DNA from: Halobellus rufus
GTDB taxonomy: Archaea; Halobacteriota; Halobacteria; Halobacteriales; Haloferacaceae
Direction of reading: 5' to 3'
Assembly (NCBI RefSeq): GCF_000739575.1
Contig: NZ_BBJO01000012.1
Coordinates: 1-33,779 of the forward strand
DNA: 33,779 nt
Position numbers and translations under genes: made by a program. The notes beneath the pieces are model-generated. The model did no database searches. It was not told where the DNA came from and saw only the letters and a list, made by a program, of their open reading frames with translations. Of this stretch, positions 6,459 through 14,859 are shown piece by piece; position 1 is the stretch's first letter; each line of letters starts with the position of its first letter.

Positions 6459-7304
6459 CTACTCCGCCCACCAGCGCTCGCGTTCTGGGAATGACAGCCG
6501 GCTCCAGCCCGTAACAGCTATCGAAACCCGCCCCTGGTACCAACTCGTTGCGACATCGTGGAATTGTACCCGTTCTCCTTCTCGAACAATGGGGGCATTC
6601 GATCGCTTCCACACCGTGAATTTCACACGCCCGCTTTCATCCTCGAGTAGGCCGACTTGGGCGATCTTTGGATGGCTTGGCTCCCACAGTTGCGTCACTG
6701 TTCCGTCGACGCTTACCTCTCGCCGTCCCACCTCACCAATGATCGAGATCGGGAGAATCTGTCCGGGGGCTTCTTGGAATTCCTCAAACACTCCGACAAC
6801 CGCGCCCATCATCGATGTTCCCTCTAATACCCGTTCGGCTATTCGCCGACTGATCGCTGCTCTCGACCACCGTGGGAGTTTCGCTGCTAACCGCGCGGCT
6901 TCTCGATTGATTTCGCCTAACTCGTCTCGACTTACCTGCTCTCGGGGATCTGGGTCGTCTGGATCGGCCCATCGATCAACGCACGCTGCTCGCTTTCCGA
7001 ATTTTCGTCGTCGTTCTGTACTCACTTTTTTCACAATTGTCCGCGTCCGAGCCTCTCTGTCTGAGGTCTGTCGTCGATCGAACCGAACCTTCGTTCGCTC
7101 AACCTCCCACTCTCTCGCCTCTAATCGTTCTTCTTCTGCCAACGTTAGCCCCTCGAACCCCGTGTCTGGATGGTTGAGGTCCACCTTCGCGTGGATCTCC
7201 TGTTCAACCGAGGGTCGCAGCTCTATCTCATCCTCCGCTTCGACCCATTCATCCGCCTGTTCAACATCCGAAACTTCTTCTCCGAGAACGTTCGTACTTG
7301 ACAT
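6459..7304 (-). CDS. RPA-like OB-fold single-stranded DNA-binding protein
   Basis: 281 residues. The N-terminal third is acidic and the centre is very charged, with a basic RTRTIVKKVSTERRRKFGKRAACV segment. The C-terminal part (about 180-270) is an OB-fold: VSVDGTVTQLWEPSHPKIAQVGLLEDESG, VKFTVWKRSNAP, VREGERVQFHDVATSWYQGRVSIAV. Domains like this occur in archaeal RPA/tRNA_anti-type ssDNA-binding proteins, often on plasmids and integrated elements. Unlike the chromosomal multi-OB RPA, only one OB-fold is clear. A role in element replication or repair is inferred from its neighbours. A T-rich terminator follows. Confidence 0.7.
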   Translation of the reverse strand: MSSTNVLGEEVSDVEQADEWVEAEDEIELRPSVEQEIHAKVDLNHPDTGFEGLTLAEEERLEAREWEVERTKVRFDRRQTSDREARTRTIVKKVSTERRRKFGKRAACVDRWADPDDPDPREQVSRDELGEINREAARLAAKLPRWSRAAISRRIAERVLEGTSMMGAVVGVFEEFQEAPGQILPISIIGEVGRREVSVDGTVTQLWEPSHPKIAQVGLLEDESGRVKFTVWKRSNAPIVREGERVQFHDVATSWYQGRVSIAVTGWSRLSFPERERWWAE

Positions 7305-7340
7305 TGGGACTCATCCCAAAGGCGTTTCACGACGCCCGGC

Positions 7341-7362
7341 AACCACGACTCCACTCGTGGTT
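7341..7362. repeat. Hairpin followed by T-run
   Basis: AACCACGA (7341-7348) and TCGTGGTT (7355-7362), 8-bp perfect arms with a 6-nt loop, followed on the plus strand by TTCT. It lies just upstream of the OB-fold gene start on the opposite strand. Confidence 0.45.
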
Positions 7363-7389
7363 TTCTACACAACCTCACAGACGTATCTA

Positions 7390-7438
7390 CACGCGCCGCT
7401 TGCGCCTTCGCTCGCGCCCCGGGCGCGAGCGGCGCGTG
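7390..7438. repeat. Nested GC-rich palindromes
   Basis: Inner palindrome: CGCTCGCGCCC (7409-7419), one base, GGGCGCGAGCG (7421-7431). Outer arms: CACGCGCCGCT (7390-7400) and AGCGGCGCGTG (7428-7438), 11 bp and perfect. Because AGCG (7428-7431) belongs to both, the two folds are mutually exclusive. Confidence 0.6.
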
Positions 7439-7481
7439 AAAAACTGTTGTGAAGCAGGCATCCTCCAGCAACGCGCGCCGA

Positions 7482-7583
7482 ACAGTCGGTGTGAGCGGCC
7501 AGCGGAGTTAGTCTGGTGTCGAGCCTGCTCGGCACCCGACTAACCCGCTGGCGTCCCTACAGGGCGAGCGAAATACCGACTGT
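7482..7583. repeat. Long four-stem palindrome, about 100 bp
   Basis: Paired segments are nested in order: ACAGTCGGT (7482-7490) with ACCGACTGT (7575-7583); CCAGCGG (7499-7505) with CCGCTGG (7545-7551); GTTAGTC (7507-7513) with GACTAAC (7538-7544); TGTCGAGC (7517-7524) with GCTCGGCA (7527-7534), the last with one G-T pair. This would make a single long rod with small bulges. Confidence 0.65.
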
Positions 7584-7719
7584 CGGAGGCGAGCGGGGCG
7601 TGCCGTACCTGTGAGAACGACTTGAGGAGCAGAGCAAAGCAGGGGCGTCGACAACGGGGGTTAGCGCCTATATCCAGCTAAAATCTGCTTCCGTATTGGT
7701 CGATAGATTCAAGCAGTAG

Positions 7720-7736
7720 CGTAAGGAATTCTTACG
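7720..7736 (+). promoter_or_regulatory. Inverted repeat just before the second vapBC
   Basis: CGTAAG (7720-7725), GAATT, CTTACG (7731-7736): perfect 6-bp arms ending 6 nt before ATG 7743. The position suits an AbrB-family autorepressor. Confidence 0.5.
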
Positions 7737-7742
7737 TATAAT

Positions 7743-8006
7743 ATGACTTCCGACGAACCCGAAGTAACTACAGTAACCTCGAAAGGACAGATCACGATTC
7801 CCAGCAAACTCAGGGATCAATTTGGGCTTGAGCAGGGGACGAAGCTTATGGTCGTCCCGACGGAGTATGGTCTCGTCTTGAAAAAGATCGAGCTCCCATC
7901 GATCGAAGAGTTCCAACAGCGTGTTGAGGCTCGGACGGAAACAGCTGAAATGTCTCTCGATGAAGTGACCCGATTGGTCCACGAGGCGCGAGGCAGTGAC
8001 GAATGA
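7743..8006 (+). CDS. vapB: AbrB/SpoVT-fold antitoxin, VapB-like
   Basis: 87 residues. The AbrB domain is textbook (TTVTSKGQITIPSKLRDQFGLEQGTKLMVVPTEYGLVLKKIELP), then an acidic helical tail (SIEEFQQRVEARTETAEMSLDEVTRLVHEARG) expected to bind the toxin. Its stop overlaps the toxin's ATG (8003-8006), which supports an operon. An inverted repeat at 7720-7736 is a likely autoregulatory site. It is distinct in sequence from the antitoxins at 3301 and 5118, so cross-neutralisation is not assured. Confidence 0.9.
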   Translation: MTSDEPEVTTVTSKGQITIPSKLRDQFGLEQGTKLMVVPTEYGLVLKKIELPSIEEFQQRVEARTETAEMSLDEVTRLVHEARGSDE

Positions 8007-8416
8007 GAGCGGTTCTGGATACGAACGTACTCATCTCGGGCGTCATAGCGACCGGTGTCCCACACGAACTCCTCATCAAGGGATTCAATCACGAGTACCA
8101 GATCGTCGTCTCTACAGAGACTCTCACGGAATTCCGCGAAACATTACTCAAATATCCAGAACGGTTTCATATGGATGAAGATGAGGTACAACAGGAGGTC
8201 GAAACGATTCGGTATTTTGCGGAATTCGTAGATCCAGAGGAGGACATCACCGCGGTCGAGGCAGATCCTGATGACGACAAATTCCTCGAGGCGGCCATTG
8301 CTGGTAGCGTCGAATATCTTGTCTCAGGAGATGGACATCTGCTCGATCTCGAATTATTCCGTGGGATCGATATAGTCGAGCCGAGAACGTTCTATGATCG
8401 ACTCAACACAGAGTAG
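8003..8416 (+). CDS. vapC: PIN-domain toxin (putative toxin, COG1569-like)
   Basis: 137 residues: Asp6 in VLDTNVLISGV, Glu in TETLTEFRETL, Asp-rich DPDDDKFLEAAIAGS and SGDGHLLDL (Asp110). This is the PIN_3/COG1569 layout, with the ATGA overlap to the antitoxin upstream. It is predicted to be a metal-dependent RNase. A hairpin at 8475-8496 may end the transcript. Confidence 0.88.
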   Translation: MRAVLDTNVLISGVIATGVPHELLIKGFNHEYQIVVSTETLTEFRETLLKYPERFHMDEDEVQQEVETIRYFAEFVDPEEDITAVEADPDDDKFLEAAIAGSVEYLVSGDGHLLDLELFRGIDIVEPRTFYDRLNTE

Positions 8417-8474
8417 ATCTCCTCTCATAAACGCTGTATCTCCTCGATCTCGTACCTTCTCTTCGCTCGGCCCT

Positions 8475-8496
8475 CGCTAAGGAAGGGGGCTTAGCG
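8475..8496 (+). terminator. Hairpin downstream of the second vapBC
   Basis: CGCTAAG (8475-8481) and CTTAGCG (8490-8496) with a GAAGGGGG loop, about 60 nt past the toxin stop. A possible 3' end. It lacks a strong T-run, so this is tentative. The rest of 8417-8663 shows no gene. Confidence 0.35.
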
Positions 8497-8663
8497 GCCT
8501 CAACTTAACTAATTCGCACGACTCCAACGAGATAACCAAGACCACTTCTTCCGGAGTAATCGTGTTCATAACGGCCCAGAAACACGTTTGAACGCAGATG
8601 AGCGTATTTTATTATCTACGCTAGATTCCCTACAGCAACCACCCGGACCACTTTCGCACGGAT

Positions 8664-11600
8664 ATGTCACAGCCGACGCCACCCGACGACCACTCGACCG
8701 ACTCACCACCAACCGAACCCCCAACAGATCTCCCCGTTCCCCTCGACGAGACGCGAACGTACCTCCATATTCGGCCTTCAGAAGCCCACCTCAACGCAGA
8801 GACGGTAAGCACACACCTGCGCCGACTCCACCAATTCAAGAACACGACAACGCAGTCTCTCCTCGACCATTTCAGAAAGACACCTGAGGCGACGCCAACG
8901 ATCGAGTGCCTGCTGATCTCTGAGGGCGGAGAACACAGCTCGATTCGTTACGCATTCAGTATTGATGACGCTGGGCAACTGAACGCGCTCGAACGGATAC
9001 TCCGAGGGCTCTTTCCCGATTCCTACGAGATCGAATCACAACTGCACACGGAGAATCACCTCCAGCAAACGCTTCCTGACACAGCCGAGGCAATCGCCGC
9101 CGTCGAATTTGTCGGGAGGGCCGCACACCGCGGCGACTGGCAAACCCAACTCACACCCTTCACTGACTTTCTTGAAGACGAGCACAGTCGCGTTCCGCTC
9201 GCGACGGTTCTCGAAACGATGGCGTCGTCTGTGAATCCAATGGTGTATCAAGCGCTCATCCGCCCGATGCCAGACTGGTCGAAGCAAGCCGAAGCCCATC
9301 GCGTTGCGATCGAAGCGAATCACGAAACGATCAGCGGGCAACTCACCAACGTGATTTTCGGCCCACCAGATGAGGACACATCACTCTCTCTGACAGATGA
9401 AACCCGGCTTGAAGAGATCGAAGCGAGAGATACCCGACGTTCGTTCACGGTCAATGCACGGGTGGTCGCCGTCGGCGACGACGAGACAGACCCAACACAG
9501 CCAGTGCGCGAACTGCAATCTGCATTTGCCGACGTCAGTCACACGTTCTATGAGATAGGGGGCGAGCTCACAACCAGACAAAAAGCACAGAACATAGAGT
9601 CAAAAATCCATACCCAAACGTTTCACGAACCGACATACGACGGTCTACAGACTCGACTTCCGGGAACAACGAACCAGAGTCGAGGAATCGTTGTCGACGT
9701 GACGGAACTCCCGAATTTCTGTATCTTTGGTGGCGAGACACTCACCGCAGCCGGAGGTCGAGCGGTAGCACCGACACCCGGCGAGCAGACCACCGTGCCT
9801 CGACCGCCATTCGAACAACTTTCGAACTATCGTGGCGAAGGATTAGTGCTGGGTAATCCACTCACACAAGACGGCTCACCAGCTCCAGAGCCACTCGTCT
9901 TGCCACCTGCACTCCAACCGTTGCATATCGGGTGGTTCGGGAAAACGGGTTCTGGAAAAACGACGAGTCTGATCAATGCGATTCTCGCAAATCATCGCGC
10001 GACAGCGGGAGCAGACATTCTTATCGATCCAAAGGGAGACGGAATGGCGATCGATTATCTCCGCGCGCATTATGCTACCTACGGCACACTCGAGAACGTC
10101 CGCTACTTCGATTGTGCAGAGATTCTTCCAGCGTTCTCCTTTTTCGATATTCGCGACGAGTTGGCTGCAGGCGTTCCCCGAACGACCGCTGTCGAAGATA
10201 CGGTCGATCACTACCTCGAGATCCTCACCCAGATTATGGGTCGTGAGAGATTCGACCAGGCGGTCCGCTCACCCGATATTATTCGCTATCTCGTCAAGGC
10301 GATGTTCGATCCCGTGAGTGGCTATGATGCGTTTTCTCATCGCGATCTCCACAACGCCGTCCGGCAAATGCACGAACGCCAGAGTGCACCGGCAGTCTCT
10401 GATGGGGATCTCGAACGTATGCTGTCAGGAATCGTCGCGAATCGAGCGCGATCGTTCGATGAGATTATGCAGGGGGTTGCAAACCGGATCGAGAAGATTC
10501 CCGTCGATAAACGACTCGCGCGGGTGTTCAATCACGTTCCAGAGGCCAACGATCCACAATTCGATTTAGCTGAGTATCTGAACGAGGACGTCGTCATCAT
10601 CTTCGACACGGGCGAACTTCGCACAGAAGCCCAACGCGTTCTCACACTGGTCATTCTCTCGAATCTGTGGACCGCACTCAGACGTCGTGCCCAACGCGAG
10701 GACGGTGAGTATCCACTGGTCAACGTCTATATCGAAGAGGCCGCCAGTATCGCTGTGTCGGATCTGCTCAAACAGTTGCTCGCACAATCGCGTGGGTTTG
10801 GGTGTTCGATCACGCTCGCAATGCAGTTTCCCGCGCAGTTGCGCGGCGTGACTGACGACGTGTATGATGAAGTGCTCAACAATATTTCGACGTTCGTTAC
10901 GGGAAACGTGCCGATCGATCGTCGACTCGCACAGCGTCTGGCTACTGAGGAAATGACGCCCCAGCAAGTCGGAAACCGACTGCGCGCGCTTCGACGAGGG
11001 CAATGGCTCGTAAGCCTTCCTGCCGGATTCGATGCGCCAGAACCACGCCCGTTCCTCATTGGATCGATGGCACCACCTCCGGGAGATCCTGCGGGTCCAC
11101 AGCCGCTTTCGACAGAGAAAATAAGACGAATCGACGAAGAAATCGAAGCTGTTCGGACACACACCGCAGAGACGACTGGGCTTCCGCTGCAACTCCCGAG
11201 TACGACCACAGAGACTGAAGATGATGTGCAAGAGGACGCTCCCAGTCTTCGGGTGGATTCGGCACTTCCACATACGAAGCGGATGCCGCCGACTGTTCAG
11301 TACTCGAAATCCAGTCACGCATTGCGATGTACGCGATGTCACAACCGCTATGATCCCGACATTACGGGGATGAAGCGGGCTATCTCTTGTTGTGCGTCAC
11401 TGGACGGTATCGAGCGTGATGACGTTCCGATCTGCGATTTGAATCTGAAGCTCACGCCCGATGAACGCGCAGTCTCTGAGTGGTCTGATCACCAGTTGAT
11501 GTTCGTTCAAGCGGTCTATAATGGCCAGCAATTGCGGTATGATCCCTTGGAATACGACTTGCTCCGCGATTCGATGATTCGAATTCAAGAGTACATTGGC

Positions 11601-12224
11601 CTCAATTCTGAGGCGATTCAGGACCTCGTCGATGCGGATGTCCTTCGACACGAGACAGATCACCCACATCGATTGTACACGGTCACACCCGATGGTCGGA
11701 GCGTGATTGGTGAATCGTATCGCCAGGGCGTCGATTATGGGCACGGCGTTGGCGATCTGGAAGAGTCAAGCGAACACGTACTCGCAGTCGAAGTCGGTCG
11801 ACAGTATTTGGAAGCTGAATACGTCGAAGATCCCGATTCAGCTGTCGTCGAGGTAGTTCCGTATTATGAATTGGATGATCAACACCGCCTCGATATTGCT
11901 GGGTTGGATGCGAATGAGAACATCGTCGTTGCGCTCGAAGCCGAGCGGATCAATAACGATGTGCGACGTGCGGTCGTCGATGATTTCGATAAGATGGCTG
12001 CCTGCGATGTCGAGGAGGCGATTTGGGTGGTTATGAAACAGGCTGATGGGCACGCGGTTCTCCAAGCGCTGAACGATCCGTTGGAGGGCACACAGCGGGT
12101 CAAGAAGACCTACGCAAAAACGACGCCCCCACAGCAGTTCCGTATCGATACTCCTGGTCTGACGGCGATCTATCCTGCTGAATGGCTACGTGATCAGATG
12201 GACGAGGCTGATGAGGAGTCTTGA
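8664..12224 (+). CDS. VirD4/HerA-like ATPase with C-terminal winged-helix and nuclease-like domains
   Basis: 1186 residues. An N-terminal region of about 400 residues is not recognised. A P-loop follows (GKTGSGKT, 426-433; LIDPKGDG shortly after) and a Walker B of the form VNVYIEEA (Glu691/692), then an arm reading LLAQSRGFGCSITLAMQFPAQL, as in conjugative coupling (TraD/VirD4, TraM-recognition) and HerA-type ATPases. Past about 880 come Cys889-x2-Cys892 and Cys909-Cys910, a winged-helix-like stretch (MIRIQEYIGLNSEAIQDLVDADVL), and a segment with Asp1077 (RLDIAGLD) and Glu1092-Ala-Glu1094 (VVALEAER), resembling a PD-(D/E)xK core. It probably moves or processes DNA for a mobile element. The nuclease is an inference. 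Confidence 0.8.
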   Translation: MSQPTPPDDHSTDSPPTEPPTDLPVPLDETRTYLHIRPSEAHLNAETVSTHLRRLHQFKNTTTQSLLDHFRKTPEATPTIECLLISEGGEHSSIRYAFSIDDAGQLNALERILRGLFPDSYEIESQLHTENHLQQTLPDTAEAIAAVEFVGRAAHRGDWQTQLTPFTDFLEDEHSRVPLATVLETMASSVNPMVYQALIRPMPDWSKQAEAHRVAIEANHETISGQLTNVIFGPPDEDTSLSLTDETRLEEIEARDTRRSFTVNARVVAVGDDETDPTQPVRELQSAFADVSHTFYEIGGELTTRQKAQNIESKIHTQTFHEPTYDGLQTRLPGTTNQSRGIVVDVTELPNFCIFGGETLTAAGGRAVAPTPGEQTTVPRPPFEQLSNYRGEGLVLGNPLTQDGSPAPEPLVLPPALQPLHIGWFGKTGSGKTTSLINAILANHRATAGADILIDPKGDGMAIDYLRAHYATYGTLENVRYFDCAEILPAFSFFDIRDELAAGVPRTTAVEDTVDHYLEILTQIMGRERFDQAVRSPDIIRYLVKAMFDPVSGYDAFSHRDLHNAVRQMHERQSAPAVSDGDLERMLSGIVANRARSFDEIMQGVANRIEKIPVDKRLARVFNHVPEANDPQFDLAEYLNEDVVIIFDTGELRTEAQRVLTLVILSNLWTALRRRAQREDGEYPLVNVYIEEAASIAVSDLLKQLLAQSRGFGCSITLAMQFPAQLRGVTDDVYDEVLNNISTFVTGNVPIDRRLAQRLATEEMTPQQVGNRLRALRRGQWLVSLPAGFDAPEPRPFLIGSMAPPPGDPAGPQPLSTEKIRRIDEEIEAVRTHTAETTGLPLQLPSTTTETEDDVQEDAPSLRVDSALPHTKRMPPTVQYSKSSHALRCTRCHNRYDPDITGMKRAISCCASLDGIERDDVPICDLNLKLTPDERAVSEWSDHQLMFVQAVYNGQQLRYDPLEYDLLRDSMIRIQEYIGLNSEAIQDLVDADVLRHETDHPHRLYTVTPDGRSVIGESYRQGVDYGHGVGDLEESSEHVLAVEVGRQYLEAEYVEDPDSAVVEVVPYYELDDQHRLDIAGLDANENIVVALEAERINNDVRRAVVDDFDKMAACDVEEAIWVVMKQADGHAVLQALNDPLEGTQRVKKTYAKTTPPQQFRIDTPGLTAIYPAEWLRDQMDEADEES

Positions 12225-12517
12225 TCTGGAGTCTGTTAGAAAGCAAAGGAACTGGCTCTGTTGGCTCTCAGAAGGGCATATTCTGACTCGGTTGCGGCCC
12301 TGTCGCGTGTATTGTTTGGGTCGTGGTTTAGTTAAGCGATTGTAACCGAGCGCACGGGGCTTCCGTGGTATTCTCTGCACTGTTCCCGTCGATGTTCCTC
12401 CTCACTATCTGTACAATAGTTGGTTGTCAACGTTCATCTCTCATACGCTCTTGTGTGATAGCAAATTGCACACTCGAATCCCAAGCGACAAACAGGGCTC
12501 ATCCATATCAGCACGTA
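12225..12517. other. Intergenic after the ATPase gene
   Basis: I see no gene, terminator or strong repeat. A weak 5-bp inverted repeat GTGTG...CACAC is near 12450, but it is too short to call. Confidence 0.4.
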
Positions 12518-12718
12518 ATGAGCGAGTCAAAAGACACGGAGGCGAGGCGAAAAATATCCGTAGCAGTTGTCGATGAAACACACGCAAACGAGATCCCCGA
12601 TAACATTGATTCTGAACTATACACCACAACAAGACCAGAGTCGTCGTTGGTTGAGTTTGCGGCTGACCCTGACGGGGAGTTAGCGGAGGCACTCAGGCGG
12701 AACGGATTCGACGTATAA
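12518..12718 (+). CDS. Small acidic hypothetical protein
   Basis: 66 residues from ATG 12518: MSESKDTEARRKISVAVVDE, then DNIDSELYTTTRPESSLVEF, ending LAEALRRNGFDV. The acidic composition is haloarchaeal, which favours a real gene. No family was recognised. The reading frame extends upstream without plausible protein, so the ATG after GCACGTA is preferred. It stands alone between two long unassigned stretches, with no promoter that I can define. Confidence 0.45.
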   Translation: MSESKDTEARRKISVAVVDETHANEIPDNIDSELYTTTRPESSLVEFAADPDGELAEALRRNGFDV

Positions 12719-13437
12719 ACTGACTGACTGTTGGGTGCCTGCTTTTTGGTGAATATCGGCGCTATGTTCTTCCTAAACGAGCGCGTAGTGAGGAGATAGC
12801 GCCGCTATTCAGCTAACCAGCCGGTTCACTCGGTTCCCCCTACGTTGAAGCAAGGTTCTTGTGATGTGAGTGGTGTCGTTTTTTCATAATCGGCTGTATC
12901 CTCCGCAAGAAGCGGTGAGAACGCGGTTGGATGGTGAAAGGCGGTGGGTTGTGGTGCCAGTGCGTCTGAGAGAGGACCTACAAGTCGAGTGTGGTAGTCA
13001 CCAGTTGGAATTTCTCAGGAGTTGCTTGTGGGTGTCTCGATGGGCTCTGCGGGGTTGTTTGGGTAACGAGTGGGCGTTGGATTCTCTCGGGAGGTTCTGT
13101 TGTCTGTCTGTGCTGTAGGGAGTCTGATCGACGGGACAAAATCGCAATACTGCGCTGATTATGAGCCAATTTAGCAGTGGCTGAGACGCAACTTCTCCCG
13201 AGAATTTGTCTCGTGTTTTTGTGTGCAAACTCGATTAAGGCCTGTTGGCACTACGTATATCGTGTTTTTCTCTTTCGGTGGCAGCTCTTACTAGTGTCCG
13301 GTAATCTCGTTTCTATTGTACTCTTGCGGGCAATAGAGCCGATTATGTACCTGCAAACAGCTGATATCAAGGATTAATCCGCTCCACGAACCTAGAGGTC
13401 ACGTGAACCGTTCACGACGATCGCGGCCGCCCCACCA
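12719..13437. other. Unassigned 0.7-kb stretch at the accessory/core border
   Basis: Short open frames exist, but none has haloarchaeal-like acidic composition or a recognisable motif. No tRNA or integrase was found that would mark an attachment site. The only structure is the CGTGAAC-C-GTTCACG palindrome at 13402-13416. Sequence style changes here, and the genes to the right look chromosomal. Confidence 0.45.
13402..13416. promoter_or_regulatory. 15-bp palindrome upstream of the flippase gene
   Basis: CGTGAAC (13402-13408), C, GTTCACG (13410-13416): perfect 7-bp arms ending 21 nt before ATG 13438. It could be an operator of the flippase gene. No protein is assigned. Confidence 0.4.
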
Positions 13438-14859
13438 ATGAGAATCGGCCAGACCTCCTTCGTCGTCTTCGCCTCAAAGCTTCTCGCGTCAGCGCTCGGT
13501 TTTGTCGCCACGCTATACTTTGCGAGAACTCTCGGCGCAGAAGTCCTCGGCCAGTACGCCCTCGTCCTCGCGCTCGTCGCGTGGCTCTCGCTCGCCGGCA
13601 ACCTCGGCGTCTCCGCCGCGATCACCAAGCGGATGAGCGAGGGGACAGAGCCCGATGCGTACGCGACCGCGGGTGCGGTCGTGATCGCGGCGCTCGGCGT
13701 ATTTCTCGCCGTCGCAACCCTCCTCTTCGACGACGCAGTAAACGCCTACGTCGGCGTTCCGGTCGCGCCGTTCGTCGTCGTCCTCTTGATCGTCGGCCTC
13801 TTACAGTCGATCACCTCATCCACACTCAACGGCGAGCGGAAGGTCCACGTGTCGGGGCTGCTCTCCCCTGTCGGGACTGGAATCCGAAGCTTCGTCCAGA
13901 TCGGCCTCGTCGTCGCCGGCTTCGGACTCGTCGGGATGCTCGCCGGCTACGCGGTCGCGACGCTCCTCGTCGCCCTCGCCGGACTCGCAGTGGTATCCGC
14001 GCGTCTCACCCGACCCAGCAGAGAGCACTTCGAGAAGCTCTACGAGTACGCGAAATTCTCGTGGCTCGGCGGCCTCAAGTCGCGCTCGTTCAACGACGTC
14101 GACGTCCTCCTTCTCGGCGTCTTCGTCCAGTCCTCGCTCGTCGGTGTCTACTCCGCCGCTTGGAGCATCGCGCAGTTTCTCACGCTCTTCGATTCGGCGG
14201 TGAGCTCGACGCTGTTCCCGGAGCTCAGCCGCGCCGACGCCGAGGGTAACCGACGAGTCGTGGCCGGCCTCGTCGAACAGTCACTGACCTACGGCGGGCT
14301 CATCCTGATCCCGGGCCTCTTCGGGAGTTTCCTGCTGGCTGAGCGGATTCTCCGGATTTACGGCCCGGAGTTCGTTCAGGGCGCGACGGTCCTCTGGATC
14401 CTCGTCCTCGCGACGCTGGTGTACGGCTATCAGAAACAGCTCTTGAACGCGCTGAACGGGATCGACGAGCCGAGAACGGCCTTCCGGATCAACGCCGCAT
14501 TTATCGCGACCAACGTCGCCTTGAACGTCCTCTTGATATCCGCGCTCGGCGTCGTCGGCGCGGCGACCGCGACGGCGCTCTCGGCTGGCGTCGGGACGGT
14601 CCTAGCGCTCTCGGCGCTCCGTTCGGAAGTCGACTTCGCCGTCCCCTTCGGCGAGATCCTCCGACAATTCCTCTCGGCGACGATGATGGCCCTCACGGTC
14701 GTCGGAAGTGAGACTGTCATCGAGACGGTGACGACGCTCAATCACAATTTCGCGACGGTGGTGCTGCTCGTTACCGTGGGCGCGGCGACGTACTTTTTGA
14801 CCCTGTTGGGAATTTCCGGGACGTTCCGGACGACGTTTCGCGAGAACAGTCCGCTCTAG
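13438..14859 (+). CDS. Polysaccharide/lipid-linked glycan flippase (Wzx/RfbX-like, MATE-like fold)
   Basis: 473 residues, almost wholly hydrophobic, with about 12-14 predicted membrane helices. The N-terminal motif (FVATLYFARTLGAEVLGQYALVLALVAWLSLAGNLGVSAAITKRMSEG) is characteristic of polysaccharide biosynthesis export proteins. FPELSRADAEGN and GIDEPRTAFRINAAFIATNVALNVLLI are the usual central and C-terminal signatures. Such proteins flip dolichol-linked glycans across the membrane for N-glycosylation or surface polysaccharide assembly. It converges with, and overlaps by 4 bp, the nucleotidyltransferase gene. With aglJ nearby it probably belongs to a surface glycosylation locus. Confidence 0.88.
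   Translation: MRIGQTSFVVFASKLLASALGFVATLYFARTLGAEVLGQYALVLALVAWLSLAGNLGVSAAITKRMSEGTEPDAYATAGAVVIAALGVFLAVATLLFDDAVNAYVGVPVAPFVVVLLIVGLLQSITSSTLNGERKVHVSGLLSPVGTGIRSFVQIGLVVAGFGLVGMLAGYAVATLLVALAGLAVVSARLTRPSREHFEKLYEYAKFSWLGGLKSRSFNDVDVLLLGVFVQSSLVGVYSAAWSIAQFLTLFDSAVSSTLFPELSRADAEGNRRVVAGLVEQSLTYGGLILIPGLFGSFLLAERILRIYGPEFVQGATVLWILVLATLVYGYQKQLLNALNGIDEPRTAFRINAAFIATNVALNVLLISALGVVGAATATALSAGVGTVLALSALRSEVDFAVPFGEILRQFLSATMMALTVVGSETVIETVTTLNHNFATVVLLVTVGAATYFLTLLGISGTFRTTFRENSPL

Larger units (their letters stand above)
7305..7742. other. Structured noncoding segment, 438 bp
   Basis: No coding region is supported on either strand. The stretch holds three separate stem-loop systems (7341-7362, 7390-7438 and 7482-7583), listed individually, and then the promoter of the second vapBC. 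Candidate roles are a structured RNA, a replication or transfer origin of an element, or a non-autonomous mobile repeat. The sequence alone does not decide. Confidence 0.5.

Noticed and set aside
6358..7452. A 364-codon plus-strand frame
   Set aside because: It is the antisense of the OB-fold gene. Its Ser/Arg-rich composition is unlike haloarchaeal proteins.
10566..11342. A 258-codon minus-strand frame inside the ATPase gene
   Set aside because: Composition is rich in Arg, Cys and Trp, and the plus strand encodes conserved ATPase motifs.
12618..12631. 14-bp match TATACACCACAACA to the TumE operator half-site (6259-6272)
   Set aside because: It lies inside the small ORF, has no inverted partner, and several 14-bp matches are expected by chance in a window of this size.
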